A program made the position numbers and the translations under genes. From Shewanella sairae (GTDB taxonomy: Bacteria; Pseudomonadota; Gammaproteobacteria; Enterobacterales; Shewanellaceae), in assembly GCF_023283535.1 (NCBI RefSeq), contig NZ_JAKILT010000030.1:1-64000 (forward strand): 64,000 nt of DNA. Direction: 5' to 3'. Under the pieces are notes generated by a model, which was not told where the DNA came from, did not search any database, and saw only the letters and a list, made by a program, of their open reading frames with translations. Shown here piece by piece: positions 15,613 to 25,566 of the stretch (within the stretch, counting starts at the first letter, position 1; each line of letters opens with the position of its first letter).

Positions 15613-17760
15613 TTAAGCTTGTTCGTTTTGAGCCGCTTGAATCGCAGTTAGAGCGATAGTGTAAACGATATCGTCTACTAGCGCGCCGCGTGATAGATCG
15701 TTCACTGGCTTACGCATACCTTGAAGCATTGGACCAATAGAGATCAAGTCAGCACTACGTTGTACCGCTTTGTATGTTGTATTACCCGTGTTTAGATCTG
15801 GGAATACGAATACAGTAGCTTGACCAGCAACAGGGCTGTTAGGCGCTTTAGAGCGAGCAACGTTTGGCATTACTGCTGCGTCGTACTGTAGAGGACCGTC
15901 GATCATTAGATCTGGACGTCTTTCTTGAGCAATGCGGGTCGCTTCACGAACTTTATCTACGTCAGAACCTGTACCTGAACTACCGGTAGAGTAACTGATC
16001 ATGGCAACGCGTGGCTCAATACCGAATGCAATTGCAGACTCTGCAGATTGAATCGCGATATCAGCTAACTGCTCAGCGGTTGGGTCTGGGTTAATCGCAC
16101 AGTCACCGTAGATGTAAACTTGATCAGGCATAAGCATGAAGAAGATAGACGATACTAGGTTTGAACCTGGTGCAGTTTTGATTAACTGTAGTGGTGGACG
16201 AATTGTGTTCGCTGTGGTGTTTACCGCACCAGAAACAATACCGTCTACTTCGCCTTGAGCAAGCATCATAGTACCCAGTACCATGTTGTCTTCTAATTGC
16301 TCTTTAGCAACAACTTCAGTTAGTCCTTTACCACGACGTAGTTCAACCATAGCTTCAACGTAACGGCTACGTGATGTTTCAGGATCAACGATTTCTACGC
16401 CGTCACCTAATACAACGCCTTGCTGGCTTGCAATACGTTCGATCTCTTCGCGGTTACCTAAAAGCACACAACGCGCGATACCACGTTCAGCACAGATAGC
16501 TGCAGCTTCGATTGTTCTTGGCTCATCACCTTCTGGCAACACAACAGTCTTACGCGCAGCACGAGCAAGTTCAGTTAGCTTGTAACGGAATGCTGGTGGC
16601 GATAAACGGTGCTCACGTGGAGAGTTCTTAGTGATGCTCTCAACCCAGTTTTGGTCGATGTGGCTGGCAACGTATTCTTGAACTTGTTCAATACGTACAG
16701 CGTCATCTACAGGCACTTCGTGGTCGAAACGCTGGATGTTTAGCGCTGTTTGCCATGTGTTAGTATCGATTAAGAATACTGGTAAGCCTGTTTCGAAAGC
16801 TTGTTCACAAAGCTCCATGATCTGTGGCTCTGGCTCATAACCGCCAGTAAGTAGTAGTGCGCCAACTTTAACGCCATTCATCGATGCAAGACATGCAGAT
16901 ACGATAACGTCTGAGCGGTCGCCTGAAGTCACTAGTAGTGAGTCAGTTTTAATATGGGTAACCATATTCGGGATGCTACGTGCACAGAAAGTCACTTTAC
17001 GCATACGGCGAGTGTTCATCTCACCAGCGTTGATGATTTTAGCGCTTAAGTGCTTAGCAAGATCTGATGCACGTGGGGCAACAAGATCTAGGTTGTAAGG
17101 TACGCTACCTAAAATACGTAGTGGGCTCTTACCTGGAAGTTGGAACATGCTTGCTGCGTCTGGACGCGGCATTTCGTCATGGTCAAATACTTCTGATAGG
17201 TCAGGGCGCGCGCGACCTTCGTCATCAACCGGTGCGCCAATTTTGTTGACGATAGCACCAATTAGACGCTTGTTTTCAGATCCACCCCAAGAGTTATGAG
17301 AAATCTCTAGGCGGTTCATTAATGCTGTAGCACTTTCGTTGCCTGGTGTAGCAACAAAAATGATGTCTGCATCAAGTGCTTTAGCGATTGCATGGTTAAC
17401 ATCGCTAGAGAAAGGATGGTTACGAGTTTGCACCAAACCTTCAACGATCAAGGTTTCTGTATCATCAGCACATTCTGTTGCACGAGCAATGATCTGCTCC
17501 ATCAACACGTCAGTTTGGTCTGCACGAATTAGCTTTTCTGCATGTTCCATCTCGAATGGCTCAAGCGGATTAACAGTTGGAGACTTGCTCAAAATTGTCG
17601 TAGAGCGCTCTGGACCATTGTCGTTTGGACGTTGTTGGGCGATTGGCTTGAAAAAGCGTACTTTAACGCCATGGCGTTCAAGTGCACGAACCATACCTAG
17701 GCTGATGGAAGTTAAACCCACGCCGGTACCCACTGGAATGAGCATAATGTTACGAGACAT
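15613..17760 (-). CDS. pta: Phosphate acetyltransferase Pta (long, E. coli type)
   Basis: 715 residues from [17 protein letters not shown] stands 6 nt ahead of that ATG, while the in-frame ATG at 17793 has none. Pta interconverts acetyl-CoA and acetyl phosphate in the cytoplasm. Order of domains: an N-terminal P-loop-like BioD/CobQ domain with GTGVGLTS (residues ~7-14), a central DRTGG regulatory domain (~220-340), and the C-terminal catalytic PTA_PTB domain (~390-710), with 'LPEGDEPRT' and '[12 protein letters not shown]'. The N-terminal extension is the form that senses NADH and pyruvate in enterics. It follows ackA by 102 bp on the same strand, forming the acetate operon. Confidence 0.95.
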   Translation of the reverse strand: MSRNIMLIPVGTGVGLTSISLGMVRALERHGVKVRFFKPIAQQRPNDNGPERSTTILSKSPTVNPLEPFEMEHAEKLIRADQTDVLMEQIIARATECADDTETLIVEGLVQTRNHPFSSDVNHAIAKALDADIIFVATPGNESATALMNRLEISHNSWGGSENKRLIGAIVNKIGAPVDDEGRARPDLSEVFDHDEMPRPDAASMFQLPGKSPLRILGSVPYNLDLVAPRASDLAKHLSAKIINAGEMNTRRMRKVTFCARSIPNMVTHIKTDSLLVTSGDRSDVIVSACLASMNGVKVGALLLTGGYEPEPQIMELCEQAFETGLPVFLIDTNTWQTALNIQRFDHEVPVDDAVRIEQVQEYVASHIDQNWVESITKNSPREHRLSPPAFRYKLTELARAARKTVVLPEGDEPRTIEAAAICAERGIARCVLLGNREEIERIASQQGVVLGDGVEIVDPETSRSRYVEAMVELRRGKGLTEVVAKEQLEDNMVLGTMMLAQGEVDGIVSGAVNTTANTIRPPLQLIKTAPGSNLVSSIFFMLMPDQVYIYGDCAINPDPTAEQLADIAIQSAESAIAFGIEPRVAMISYSTGSSGTGSDVDKVREATRIAQERRPDLMIDGPLQYDAAVMPNVARSKAPNSPVAGQATVFVFPDLNTGNTTYKAVQRSADLISIGPMLQGMRKPVNDLSRGALVDDIVYTIALTAIQAAQNEQA

Positions 17761-17824
17761 ATTGACCTCTTGAAACTCGGTGATGCCATACAAAGTATGA
17801 CTAAAATCTTTTTACTGCGCTAAC

Positions 17825-17851
17825 TACGGCTAATACTGAGTATTAGCCGTA
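17825..17851. other. Perfect hairpin in the ackA-pta intercistronic region
   Basis: TACGGCTAATA and TATTAGCCGTA form 11-bp arms with a 5-nt loop. On the minus (coding) strand no T-tract follows, so it is unlikely to be a full terminator for ackA. It could set the ackA:pta mRNA ratio through processing or stability (inference). Confidence 0.6.
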
Positions 17852-17862
17852 TTTTCTTGCTA

Positions 17863-19059
17863 TTACTTGATTAGCTCGATTGCGTCTTGCGCAATAACCC
17901 ACTCTTCATTAGTAGGGATAACCATAGCAACAGTACCTTCGTCAGTCGTGATCTGACCACCGTTACCAAAGCGAGCAGCAGCGTTACGCTCTTTATCAAC
18001 GTTGAAGTTGAAGATCGCTAGAGAGTTAAGTACTTTTTCACGGATTAGATCAGAGTTTTCACCGATACCACCAGTGAACACAACTGCGTCTAAACGCTCT
18101 AGTGGCACAGTGTAAGAAGCGATGTACTTAGCTAGACGGTAGCAGAAGATTTCTAGTGCTAGTGTCGCGCCTTTGTGACCACTTTCAAAACCTTCTTCGA
18201 TGCCACGGCAATCGTTAGTTAGTTCAGAAATACCTAGTAGACCACTTTGCTTGTTAAGTACTGACTCAACTTCGTCAAGTGTGTAACCTAAACGGTTAAC
18301 TAGGTGGAAGATAACTGAAGGATCAACGTCACCACAACGTGTACCCATTACCAAACCTTCTAGTGGAGTCAGACCCATAGAAGTATCTACACTCTTACCG
18401 CCTTTAATAGCAGTAACAGATGCGCCGTTACCTAGGTGAGCACAAATGATGTTTGTGTCAGCTTCGTCTTTACCTAGTGCAGCAGCAGCTTCGCGGCTGA
18501 TGAATAGGTGGCTAGTACCGTGCATGCCATAGCGACGGATTGCGTTTTCGCGGTATAGCTTGTACGGCAGTGCGTAGATGTATGCTTTTTCTGGCATAGT
18601 CTGGTGGAACGCAGTATCAAACACAGCAACTTGTGGTAGTGCTGGGAATGATGCTTGAGCTGCACGAATACCGATTAGGTGAGCTGGGTTGTGAAGCGGT
18701 GCAAGTGTTGCACAGTCTTCAATACCGTGAATAACAGATTCGTCAATGATTACTGACCGAGTGAATTTCTCACCGCCGTGTACTACACGGTGACCAATTG
18801 CTTGGATCTCTGCAGCGATTTCTGGGTGAGCACCTAGAATGTCGTTAACAATGTATTCAACAGCTTCTCTGTGAGCAGTGAAAGCACCTAGGCTAGCTTC
18901 ACTTTTCTGGCCGTTAACTTTCCATTTGATTCTTGAATCTTCAAGACCAAAACACTCAGCTAGACCTGAAATTTGGTCATCGCCAGTTAGCGCATCAATA
19001 ACTGCAAACTTTAGAGATGAACTACCACAGTTAAGTACCAGTACCAGTTTGTTTGACAT
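17863..19059 (-). CDS. ackA: Acetate kinase AckA
   Basis: 398 residues from [23 protein letters not shown] precedes this ATG, and the upstream in-frame start at 19101 lies inside a leader hairpin and is not used. AckA transfers phosphate between acetyl phosphate and ADP, making ATP during fermentation. The ASKHA-fold signatures are complete: 'NCGSSSLK' (residues ~9-16), '[11 protein letters not shown]', 'DTAFHQTMP' (catalytic Asp region), 'HLGNGASV' and 'VFTGGIGEN'. It is the first gene of ackA-pta and divergent from yfbV, as in E. coli. Confidence 0.96.
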   Translation of the reverse strand: MSNKLVLVLNCGSSSLKFAVIDALTGDDQISGLAECFGLEDSRIKWKVNGQKSEASLGAFTAHREAVEYIVNDILGAHPEIAAEIQAIGHRVVHGGEKFTRSVIIDESVIHGIEDCATLAPLHNPAHLIGIRAAQASFPALPQVAVFDTAFHQTMPEKAYIYALPYKLYRENAIRRYGMHGTSHLFISREAAAALGKDEADTNIICAHLGNGASVTAIKGGKSVDTSMGLTPLEGLVMGTRCGDVDPSVIFHLVNRLGYTLDEVESVLNKQSGLLGISELTNDCRGIEEGFESGHKGATLALEIFCYRLAKYIASYTVPLERLDAVVFTGGIGENSDLIREKVLNSLAIFNFNVDKERNAAARFGNGGQITTDEGTVAMVIPTNEEWVIAQDAIELIK

Positions 19060-19082
19060 GTTTAAACCTTTTGCAATAAATA

Positions 19083-19101
19083 GTGGATCCGTTTGATCCA
19101 C
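19083..19101. other. Inverted repeat in the ackA leader
   Basis: GTGGATC and GATCCAC form 7-bp arms around CGTTT, 24-42 nt upstream of the ackA ATG. On the ackA transcript it would form a hairpin just before the ribosome site; as DNA it could be an operator. No known factor is assigned. Confidence 0.45.
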
Positions 19102-19253
19102 CCAGTAACAAAACTTCTATGGCAACTATAGCCGAAGTCGTAAAGTATGCTCTTCAAAAGAGCAAAATTTGTGTCATACCCAGCGCGATGAATTAGGGGC
19201 GACTGAGTGTTTATGCTAAAATTAGGCTGTATTATTATTTATAGGTGCCATCA

Positions 19254-19697
19254 TTGAGCATTCAAGTTCTTAAAACCTTAGGGGAAGGTCGTCGTTATAT
19301 GAAGACTTGGCCTATGGTTCGACAACTCAGTTTTTACTTTCCTGAGTATCGTGTTATGCGAGCTACTAAACTTGCTTTGCCGTTAATGCCTTTGTTGGCA
19401 ATATTAGCGGCTGCGAGCCAGTTATACTTACATGGCTGGAGTTATTTACCCCAGGCGATAACAATCGCGTTATTCTTTATCAGCTTGCCGATTCAAGGCT
19501 TACTTTGGTTGGGTTGGCGCTCTCGCCATCCTCTGCCACTTTCATTACTTGATTGGGGCAATCAATTGTCGACCAAGTTAATCCAAATGGGTGTAAATTG
19601 CCGACCGCTTGGCGCCAAAGCGTGTTATTTCGATATGGCACTTATATTAAAAGCGGCCTTCGAGCGTTTAGACGCCAGCTATTGGGAAGAGCTGTAG
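19254..19697 (+). CDS. yfbV: UPF0208 inner-membrane protein YfbV
   Basis: 147 residues if translation starts at the TTG at 19254, which has AGGTG 7 nt upstream; the GTG at 19245 is the alternative and adds three residues. Two membrane helices at roughly residues 39-60 and 65-85 follow a conserved N-terminal block (GRRYMKTWP). Motif 'LPIQGLLWLGWRS' is shared with E. coli YfbV. In E. coli the protein has been linked to chromosome organisation of the Ter region, but its mechanism is not settled. It sits divergently next to ackA as in E. coli. Confidence 0.85.
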   Translation: MSIQVLKTLGEGRRYMKTWPMVRQLSFYFPEYRVMRATKLALPLMPLLAILAAASQLYLHGWSYLPQAITIALFFISLPIQGLLWLGWRSRHPLPLSLLDWGNQLSTKLIQMGVNCRPLGAKACYFDMALILKAAFERLDASYWEEL

Positions 19698-19720
19698 CTC
19701 TTGCCATTTTCCCCGCAATA

Positions 19721-20461
19721 TTAATAAACTGCGTTAATACCTAAATTGGTAAAAGTCTGTTTTATCTGTTCCATGGTTTCTTTACTTGGCGGAGAAATAT
19801 TGTTTAGCTCATATTTCTCACCCATGGCTTCCCACTTATGTTTACCTAGCTCGTGATAAGGGAGTAACTCAACCTTTTCCACGTTAGTCATAGGCTTAAT
19901 AAATTCTGCTAACCCTTGCGCTGATGGAATGTCGTCGGTATAGCCACCAACCACAACATAGCGGATCCAGGTTTTTTGCCCACGCTTATGCAGGTATTGT
20001 GCAAACTGTAGCGTGCGCTGGTTGCTGACATTCGTCAGATCAATATGCTTTGCATCATCAATCTGTTTGATATCTAGCATCACCAAATCTGTGTTATCGA
20101 GTAACTCATCGATAATAGGGGTGTGTTTGCGAACAAAACCGTTAGTATCAAGACAGGTATGAATACCTTCTTTTTTACAGGCTTTGAATAGCTCTGCTAC
20201 GAACTCAGCTTGTAAAATGGCTTCGCCGCCGCTTGCGGTCACACCACCGCCACTGGCTTCAAGAAAAGGTCGATAACTAATGATTTGACTCATTAAGTCA
20301 TCGACTTTCATTTCTTTACCATCGTGTAAGTCCCAAGTGTCGCGGTTATGGCAGTATAGGCAGCGCATTAAGCAGCCTTGCATAAAGGTGATAAACCGAA
20401 TGCCCGGGCCATCTACTGTTCCAAAAGATTCGATAGAATGAATCCGACCGATAACTGCCAT
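19721..20461 (-). CDS. pflA: Pyruvate formate-lyase activating enzyme PflA
   Basis: 246 residues, the size of E. coli PflA. It is a radical-SAM enzyme: the 4Fe-4S ligands are Cys30, Cys34 and Cys37 in CLMRCLYC, followed by the '[11 protein letters not shown]' SAM-binding segment. It abstracts a hydrogen from the glycine of PflB under anaerobic conditions, creating the glycyl radical. It lies 64 bp downstream of pflB on the same strand and is surely cotranscribed with it. The convergent yfbV gene ends 23 bp away with no obvious terminator between. Confidence 0.95.
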   Translation of the reverse strand: MAVIGRIHSIESFGTVDGPGIRFITFMQGCLMRCLYCHNRDTWDLHDGKEMKVDDLMSQIISYRPFLEASGGGVTASGGEAILQAEFVAELFKACKKEGIHTCLDTNGFVRKHTPIIDELLDNTDLVMLDIKQIDDAKHIDLTNVSNQRTLQFAQYLHKRGQKTWIRYVVVGGYTDDIPSAQGLAEFIKPMTNVEKVELLPYHELGKHKWEAMGEKYELNNISPPSKETMEQIKQTFTNLGINAVY

Positions 20462-20525
20462 TTAAACTCCTGTTTAGCTGATGCTGGCTTAGCCTAGCAT
20501 CAGCTCAATCGACACTTAAGAAAAC

Positions 20526-22808
20526 TTACAGACCTTTAGTAAAGGTACGGGTAATAACGTCTTGCTGTTGCTCTGGTGTTAGCGAGTTAAAACGAACTGC
20601 GTAACCAGAAACACGGATAGTTAGCTGTGGATACATATCTGGGTGGATAACTGCATCTTCAAGCATTTCACGGTTCATAACGTTAACGTTTAAGTGTTGA
20701 CCACCTTCACGTGTTTCGTTGTGAGCAAAGTAACCATCCATAAGCGCTGCTAGGTTAGCCTTACGTGCATCATCATCTTTACCAAGTGCGTTAGGTACGA
20801 TAGAGAATGTGTAAGAGATACCGTCTTGTGCGTGAGCAAATGGTAGTTTAGCAACAGATGTTAAAGAAGCGATAGCGCCTTTCTCATCACGACCGTGCAT
20901 TGGGTTAGCACCTGGAGCAAATGGTGCGCCAGAGCGACGACCGTCAGGTGTGTTACCTGTCTTCTTACCGTAAACAACGTTAGAAGTAATGGTTAGAATC
21001 GACTGAGTTGGGATCGCGTTACGGTACATCTTCATGTTACGGATCTTAGCCATGAAGCGCTCAACCAATTCAGTTGCGATATCATCAACACGTGGGTCGT
21101 TGTTACCGAACTTTGGATAGTCGCCTTCGATGTCGAAGTCTACTGCAATGCCGTTTTCATCACGGATTGGCTTAACTGTTGCGTACTTAATCGCAGCTAG
21201 TGAGTCAGCAGTGATAGAAAGACCAGCGATACCACACGCCATAGTACGACGTACGTCTCTGTCGTGAAGTGCCATTAGTGCAGCTTCATAAGAGTACTTG
21301 TCGTGCATGAAGTGGATAGCGTTTAGTGCAGACACATACTGTGTTGCTAACCAATCCATCATAGTGTCTAAACGACCCATAACGTCATCGTAGTTCAATA
21401 CTTCGTCTGTGATTGGCGCAGACTTAGGACCGATTTGAGCGTTAAGTTTTTCGTCAACACCACCGTTGATAGCGTAAAGCATAGTCTTGGCAAGGTTTGC
21501 ACGCGCGCCGAAGAACTGCATGTGCTTACCAACAACCATTGGGCTTACACAACAAGCGATAGCGTAATCGTCAGAATCGAAATCTGGACGCATTAGGTCA
21601 TCGTTTTCGTACTGGATAGAGCTAGTATCGATAGATACTTTAGCCGCGTACTTCTTGAAGTTAAGCGGTAATTGCTCAGACCATAGAACCGTGATGTTCG
21701 GCTCTGGGCTAGGGCCCATGTTGTATAGAGTGTGTAAGAAACGGAAGCTAGACTTAGTAACCAATGTACGACCGTCAACACCCATACCTGCGATAGACTC
21801 AGTCGCCCAGATTGGGTCGCCAGAGAATAACTCATCGTATTCTGGAGTACGTAGGAAACGAACCATACGTAGCTTCATTACGAAATGGTCAACCATTTCT
21901 TGAGCTTGTTGCTCAGTGATCACGCCATTTTTGATGTCACGTTCAATGAAGATATCTAGGAAGCTAGAAGTACGACCTAAAGACATTGCCGCGCCATTTT
22001 GGCTCTTAACAGCAGCTAGGTAGCCGAAGTAAGTCCACTGGATCGCTTCTTGAGCGCTAGTAGCAGGTAGAGAGATGTCGAAGCCGTAGCTTGCTGCCAT
22101 CTTCTTCATTTGACCTAGTGCTTTGTGCTGCTCTGCAATTTCTTCACGAAGTTGCATAGTGTAAGACAAGTCAACGCCTGTTTCGAAATCAGCTTGTAAA
22201 GAGCTGAATTGAGCGAACTTGTCTGCCATTAGGAAATCAATACCGTATAGCGCGATACGACGGTAGTCACCAATGATACGACCACGGCCGTATGCATCTG
22301 GTAAACCAGTCAATACGCCAGACTTACGACAACGCATGATTTCTGGCGTGTAGATGTCAAACACACCTTGGTTGTGTGTTTTACGTAGTTCTGAGTATAC
22401 GTATTTAACGTCAGCGTCTAGTTCACGGCCGTATGCAGCACAAGAACCTTCAACCATACGAATACCACCGTTTGGCAACATAGCGCGCTTAAGCGGAGCT
22501 TCTGTTTGTAGGCCAACGATAGTTTCTAAATCTTTAGTGATGTAACCGGCTTCGTGAGAAGTGATAGTTGATACACGTTTAGTATCAAAATCTACAGGAG
22601 CGTGAGTACGGTTCTCTTCCTTGATACCAACCATAACTTTGTCCCAAAGCTCGGTTGTAGCGTCAGTTGCGCCAGCAAGGAAAGACTCGTCGCCTTCATA
22701 AGGAGTGTAGTTAGCTTGAATAAAGTCACGCACATTGACTTCAGTTTTCCAATCGCCAGCGGTGAAACCTTCCCACGCGGCTGCAAACTGTTCAGTTTTT
22801 TCGGTCAT
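20526..22808 (-). CDS. pflB: Formate C-acetyltransferase (pyruvate formate-lyase) PflB
   Basis: 760 residues, exactly the E. coli length. It converts pyruvate and CoA to acetyl-CoA and formate in anaerobic growth. The catalytic Cys pair is in 'IACCVSPM' (about residues 420-421), and the radical glycine is Gly735 in 'RVSGYAVRF', 26 residues from the C-terminus. AGAAGGTA stands upstream of the ATG. It is the first gene of pflBA. Unlike E. coli, focA is not directly upstream; it lies 1.36 kb away on the other strand. A PdhR-type operator is 215 bp before the start. Confidence 0.97.
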   Translation of the reverse strand: MTEKTEQFAAAWEGFTAGDWKTEVNVRDFIQANYTPYEGDESFLAGATDATTELWDKVMVGIKEENRTHAPVDFDTKRVSTITSHEAGYITKDLETIVGLQTEAPLKRAMLPNGGIRMVEGSCAAYGRELDADVKYVYSELRKTHNQGVFDIYTPEIMRCRKSGVLTGLPDAYGRGRIIGDYRRIALYGIDFLMADKFAQFSSLQADFETGVDLSYTMQLREEIAEQHKALGQMKKMAASYGFDISLPATSAQEAIQWTYFGYLAAVKSQNGAAMSLGRTSSFLDIFIERDIKNGVITEQQAQEMVDHFVMKLRMVRFLRTPEYDELFSGDPIWATESIAGMGVDGRTLVTKSSFRFLHTLYNMGPSPEPNITVLWSEQLPLNFKKYAAKVSIDTSSIQYENDDLMRPDFDSDDYAIACCVSPMVVGKHMQFFGARANLAKTMLYAINGGVDEKLNAQIGPKSAPITDEVLNYDDVMGRLDTMMDWLATQYVSALNAIHFMHDKYSYEAALMALHDRDVRRTMACGIAGLSITADSLAAIKYATVKPIRDENGIAVDFDIEGDYPKFGNNDPRVDDIATELVERFMAKIRNMKMYRNAIPTQSILTITSNVVYGKKTGNTPDGRRSGAPFAPGANPMHGRDEKGAIASLTSVAKLPFAHAQDGISYTFSIVPNALGKDDDARKANLAALMDGYFAHNETREGGQHLNVNVMNREMLEDAVIHPDMYPQLTIRVSGYAVRFNSLTPEQQQDVITRTFTKGL

Positions 22809-22944
22809 CGTACTATTACCTTCTGTTTGAGATAAGGTTATTGGGTATCGAAATAGGCTCTATAACGAGGCGTGTGATACACCAATAGTAAAGTCTTAAA
22901 CGCCCCAACAGGCCAAAGGCCTTTATAACGCTTGGTGCGTTTTC

Positions 22945-22960
22945 GAAGTGATTTCACTTC
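22945..22960. promoter_or_regulatory. Palindrome upstream of pflB
   Basis: GAAGTGA and TCACTTC (7-bp arms, TT spacer), 137-152 bp before the pflB ATG. It is not a standard CRP (TGTGA-N6-TCACA) or FNR site because the spacing is 2 bp. The factor is unknown. Confidence 0.4.
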
Positions 22961-23022
22961 ATATAATCTGTTTGGTTTGTAAGTCTTTCATTCCCCAGCA
23001 CTCATCTCTGGCTGAAGATTAA

Positions 23023-23039
23023 AATTGGTAAGACCAATT
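23023..23039. promoter_or_regulatory. PdhR-type operator upstream of pflB
   Basis: AATTGGTAAGACCAATT, a perfect 7-3-7 palindrome. It matches the known PdhR consensus ATTGGTnnnACCAAT of enteric bacteria; the related GntR-family regulator LldR recognises a similar sequence. It is centred about 223 bp upstream of the pflB ATG. Pyruvate-responsive control of pflBA is the inference. Confidence 0.75.
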
Positions 23040-23995
23040 AACCATGAATATATTAGCATAAGCTCGAATGCACTGCACTTAAATCAAGTTCCAATTCGCA
23101 TTAGAAATGCAAAAACTGTTACCAAGGTAGCACTTTTTGAACGATTGGTGCTTAATCAGTCTTCGCTTAATTGGCTGTTACTAAAATTGGTCTGATTTTC
23201 GCAGGTTAGCTGTCAATTCGTTCTATTGCCTTTATTAACGCGCTAGAGATGGCTTAATGCTAAAGTCGTAACCCGCATTTAACATCTAGCAATATAGTTA
23301 ACCAATAAGACTGCGTTGTGAATTATAGATGAAATATACCGCAGGTTATTATTGTTGTTTTCAGGCGACAAGCTTTGGTGAAAAACTTTACATATTGAGG
23401 TTGTGTATAATGAGGGCGTCTCGCGCTGGCTTAGAGCTGGCGTCACCAAGCTCGAGTTTCACGGGGTCTAGCGCGGTAAGCCTACTTATTGACGGTATGG
23501 CTAGAGCGAGTCGGCATCGCTTACATGATTCAACTTAGCTTGTTAAGTTGGCAGCTAGCGGCAATTTTCCTCCAACGTTTGCTTGTGGATTAAGCGCGCT
23601 TTTCAAGCAGGGGCTCTGACATTACCTGCCTCTTTGTGATGCACTCTAGTGCTTGGTTCATTGTAGGGGTAATCTTGAGTAGTAGATGGGCCATCCTATG
23701 GCGCAAGTAATTAATTTGACTAATATCTAAACCAGCCATGGTCTACCTGTATAGCCCGATTGACGCTAAAGTTATTGGATATTTGCATAACTGATAAGGT
23801 GGCGGGGTTGAGGCCATAAGTTGGTTTTCTGAGCCGGAACCTCAGTGATGTTATACAGACAAAATGGTCGCGTGAGAGCAATAAAACCAGTAAGAATTAG
23901 ATCTAGATTAAACTATGATTATATTTCGCTATATTAGTAAGGCGTTTTTAATGCCTTTAGATTACAGCTATGTTATCTTGTTTTACTTAAATTAA

Positions 23996-24012
23996 AATTG
24001 GTATGACCAATT
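23996..24012. promoter_or_regulatory. PdhR-type operator upstream of focA
   Basis: AATTGGTATGACCAATT, again a perfect 7-3-7 palindrome (A and T extend it by one base on each side), centred 169 bp before the focA ATG. It differs from the pflB-proximal site only in the spacer. Confidence 0.75.
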
Positions 24013-24172
24013 TACCTATTGGTTTCTAGACTTGATTTTTACTCATTGATTTTATTAGGCTGTTTTCTAAGTTAATTTTAGTAGTAAATCACTGATGATT
24101 ACTGTTGTTGTGGAGAAAGTTTATGTTAGTTGTATTCGGTTTTGACAGAAGTTGTGGCGCTAGGTGGGCTAA

Positions 24173-25096
24173 ATGACTGTGAGTAATCAAGCTAATCAAA
24201 GCGTGCAGACAGCGGCTGCAGCTAAAGTGAATTTAGTCGAGCAAGCTGCGAGTTATGGCGCAGAAAAAGTAACCAAGTCTAAGAAACAGTCTTTTGGATT
24301 GGCGATTTTTGCTGGTGCATTTATTGCTCTAGCTTTCGTTTTTTATATTACAGTCACTACTGGTAGCCAAGGCTCTTGGGGTTTAACTCGCTTTATTGGC
24401 GGTTTGGCTTTCAGCTTAGGCCTTATTTTAGTCGTTGTATGTGGTGGCGAATTATTTACCAGTACCGTGCTTAGCAGTGTTGCTTGGGCGCAGAAAAAGG
24501 TTAACACCTTGGCGGTAATGAAGTGCTGGGCTCGTGTATATGCGGGCAACTTTGTTGGCGCTATGCTGATGGTACTGCTTATTTCTCTGGCGGGAATGTA
24601 TCAGCTTGACGGCGGTCGTTGGGGATTAAGCGCGCTTAACATCGCGCAGCATAAGCTTCACCACAGCTGGACCCAAGCCTTTGTATTAGGCATTTTATGT
24701 AACATGATGGTGTGCTTGGGCGTTTGGATGACATTCGCAACCAAAGACGTACTGACTAAAGTTGTGTTGCTAATGCTGCCTGTTGCTATGTTTGTTAGTA
24801 GCGGTTTTGAACACAGCATCGCCAATATGTTTATGGTGCCATTAGGGATCACTATTCAGCAATTTGCCGATCCAGCTTGGTTTGAGGCGTTAAATATAAG
24901 CCGCGATAAGTTTGCCGATTTGACCGTGATGAATTTTGTGGTGAATAACCTTATTCCTGTCACGCTAGGTAATATCGTGGGTGGCGGTGTGTTTGTCGGA
25001 TTAGGTTATTGGCTTGTTGATAACGCTGGGCAAAAGCCTGCGGCAACAGAGGCTGTCGAGCAACCTGTGGACGCTGGTACTAAACTAGACAACTAA
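24173..25096 (+). CDS. focA: Formate channel FocA (FNT family)
   Basis: 307 residues. After a ~40-residue cytoplasmic N-terminus come six membrane helices of the formate/nitrite transporter fold, with the FNT motifs 'FIALAFVFYITVTTGS' (helix 1), 'GGELFTSTV' (broken helix 2), 'GILCNMMVCLGVW' (helix 4) and 'FEHSIANMF' with the central His of the pore (helix 5). FocA forms a pentameric inner-membrane channel for formate. AGGTGG precedes the ATG. It is divergent from pflBA rather than heading the same operon. A terminator follows. Confidence 0.94.
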   Translation: MTVSNQANQSVQTAAAAKVNLVEQAASYGAEKVTKSKKQSFGLAIFAGAFIALAFVFYITVTTGSQGSWGLTRFIGGLAFSLGLILVVVCGGELFTSTVLSSVAWAQKKVNTLAVMKCWARVYAGNFVGAMLMVLLISLAGMYQLDGGRWGLSALNIAQHKLHHSWTQAFVLGILCNMMVCLGVWMTFATKDVLTKVVLLMLPVAMFVSSGFEHSIANMFMVPLGITIQQFADPAWFEALNISRDKFADLTVMNFVVNNLIPVTLGNIVGGGVFVGLGYWLVDNAGQKPAATEAVEQPVDAGTKLDN

Positions 25097-25138
25097 GTTT
25101 TGCCTTAGTAGCAATAGTGCTAGATTAATGTATACGAT

Positions 25139-25170
25139 AAAGCAGCTCTTTTTATGGGCTGCTTTTTGTT
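25139..25170 (+). terminator. focA terminator
   Basis: AAAGCAGC pairs with GCTGCTTT around an 11-nt loop, followed by a TTTTTGTTTT tract. Confidence 0.85.
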
Positions 25171-25353
25171 TTAGCAGTCTTTTAGAACTGCCGTCCTGTT
25201 GGCTAATTAACTGCGATAAGAGCATACCACCACGTAATCATGTGTACGTCATACTTTTCGCCCAAGGTTTTGACTGCAGTTGGTAACACAGTCAATATTG
25301 ATTAAAGTTTGCAGGTTCATTCCTGCTTTATTATTTGTTACGGCCTTTCATAT

Positions 25354-25566
25354 ATGAGCTTGCTATCCAAAATCTCATTAACCCTCACGTTTAGTTATTT
25401 TTTTCTGTGGTGCTTTGGCCCTTTAGTGCTTCAAGAGCAGGGCAATTGGTTTGGCTTGCCGTTATGGTTTTGGTTTTCATGCATTGGTGCGCCAATATTC
25501 GTGATAGTGAGTCTTAGCTTTTTGCTTACGCGGGTTGTGGAACAGGTAAGTAAAGATAATGACTAG
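25354..25566 (+). CDS. yhdT: YhdT-family (DUF997) small membrane protein
   Basis: 70 residues from MSLLSKISL (ATG 25354); upstream in-frame codons lack a ribosome site. Two membrane helices (residues ~5-25 and ~36-58) with the DUF997 pattern 'GLPLWFWFSCIGAPI'. In E. coli the homologue sits directly before panF, as here, and the two overlap by 8 bp, so it is probably a small partner subunit of the symporter. The biochemical role is not proven. Confidence 0.88.
   Translation: MSLLSKISLTLTFSYFFLWCFGPLVLQEQGNWFGLPLWFWFSCIGAPIFVIVSLSFLLTRVVEQVSKDND

Larger units (their letters stand above)
22809..24172. other. 1.36-kb divergent regulatory gap between pflB and focA
   Basis: No convincing gene. 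It holds two perfect PdhR-type operators (23023-23039, 23996-24012), an extra half-site AATTGGT (23185-23191), a 7-bp-arm palindrome (22945-22960), and a weak FNR-like half-site (TTGAT on the minus strand, 23083-23087). The middle part (about 23400-23900) looks less AT-rich than the flanks and contains only a poor 69-codon reading frame (23329-23538) without a ribosome site. A TATAAT-like box at about 23406-23411 could drive an RNA into this part, but no terminator is evident. Confidence 0.5.

Noticed and set aside
22945..22960. CRP site upstream of pflB
   Set aside because: The arms GAAGTGA/TCACTTC are separated by 2 bp, whereas CRP needs TGTGA and TCACA 6 bp apart.
23074..23087. FNR/EtrA box upstream of pflB
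   Set aside because: Only one half (TTGAT) matches; the other half agrees at two of five bases.
23329..23538. 69-codon frame in the pfl/foc gap
   Set aside because: No ribosome site, mixed low-information sequence, and no sign of a known domain. Treated as chance.
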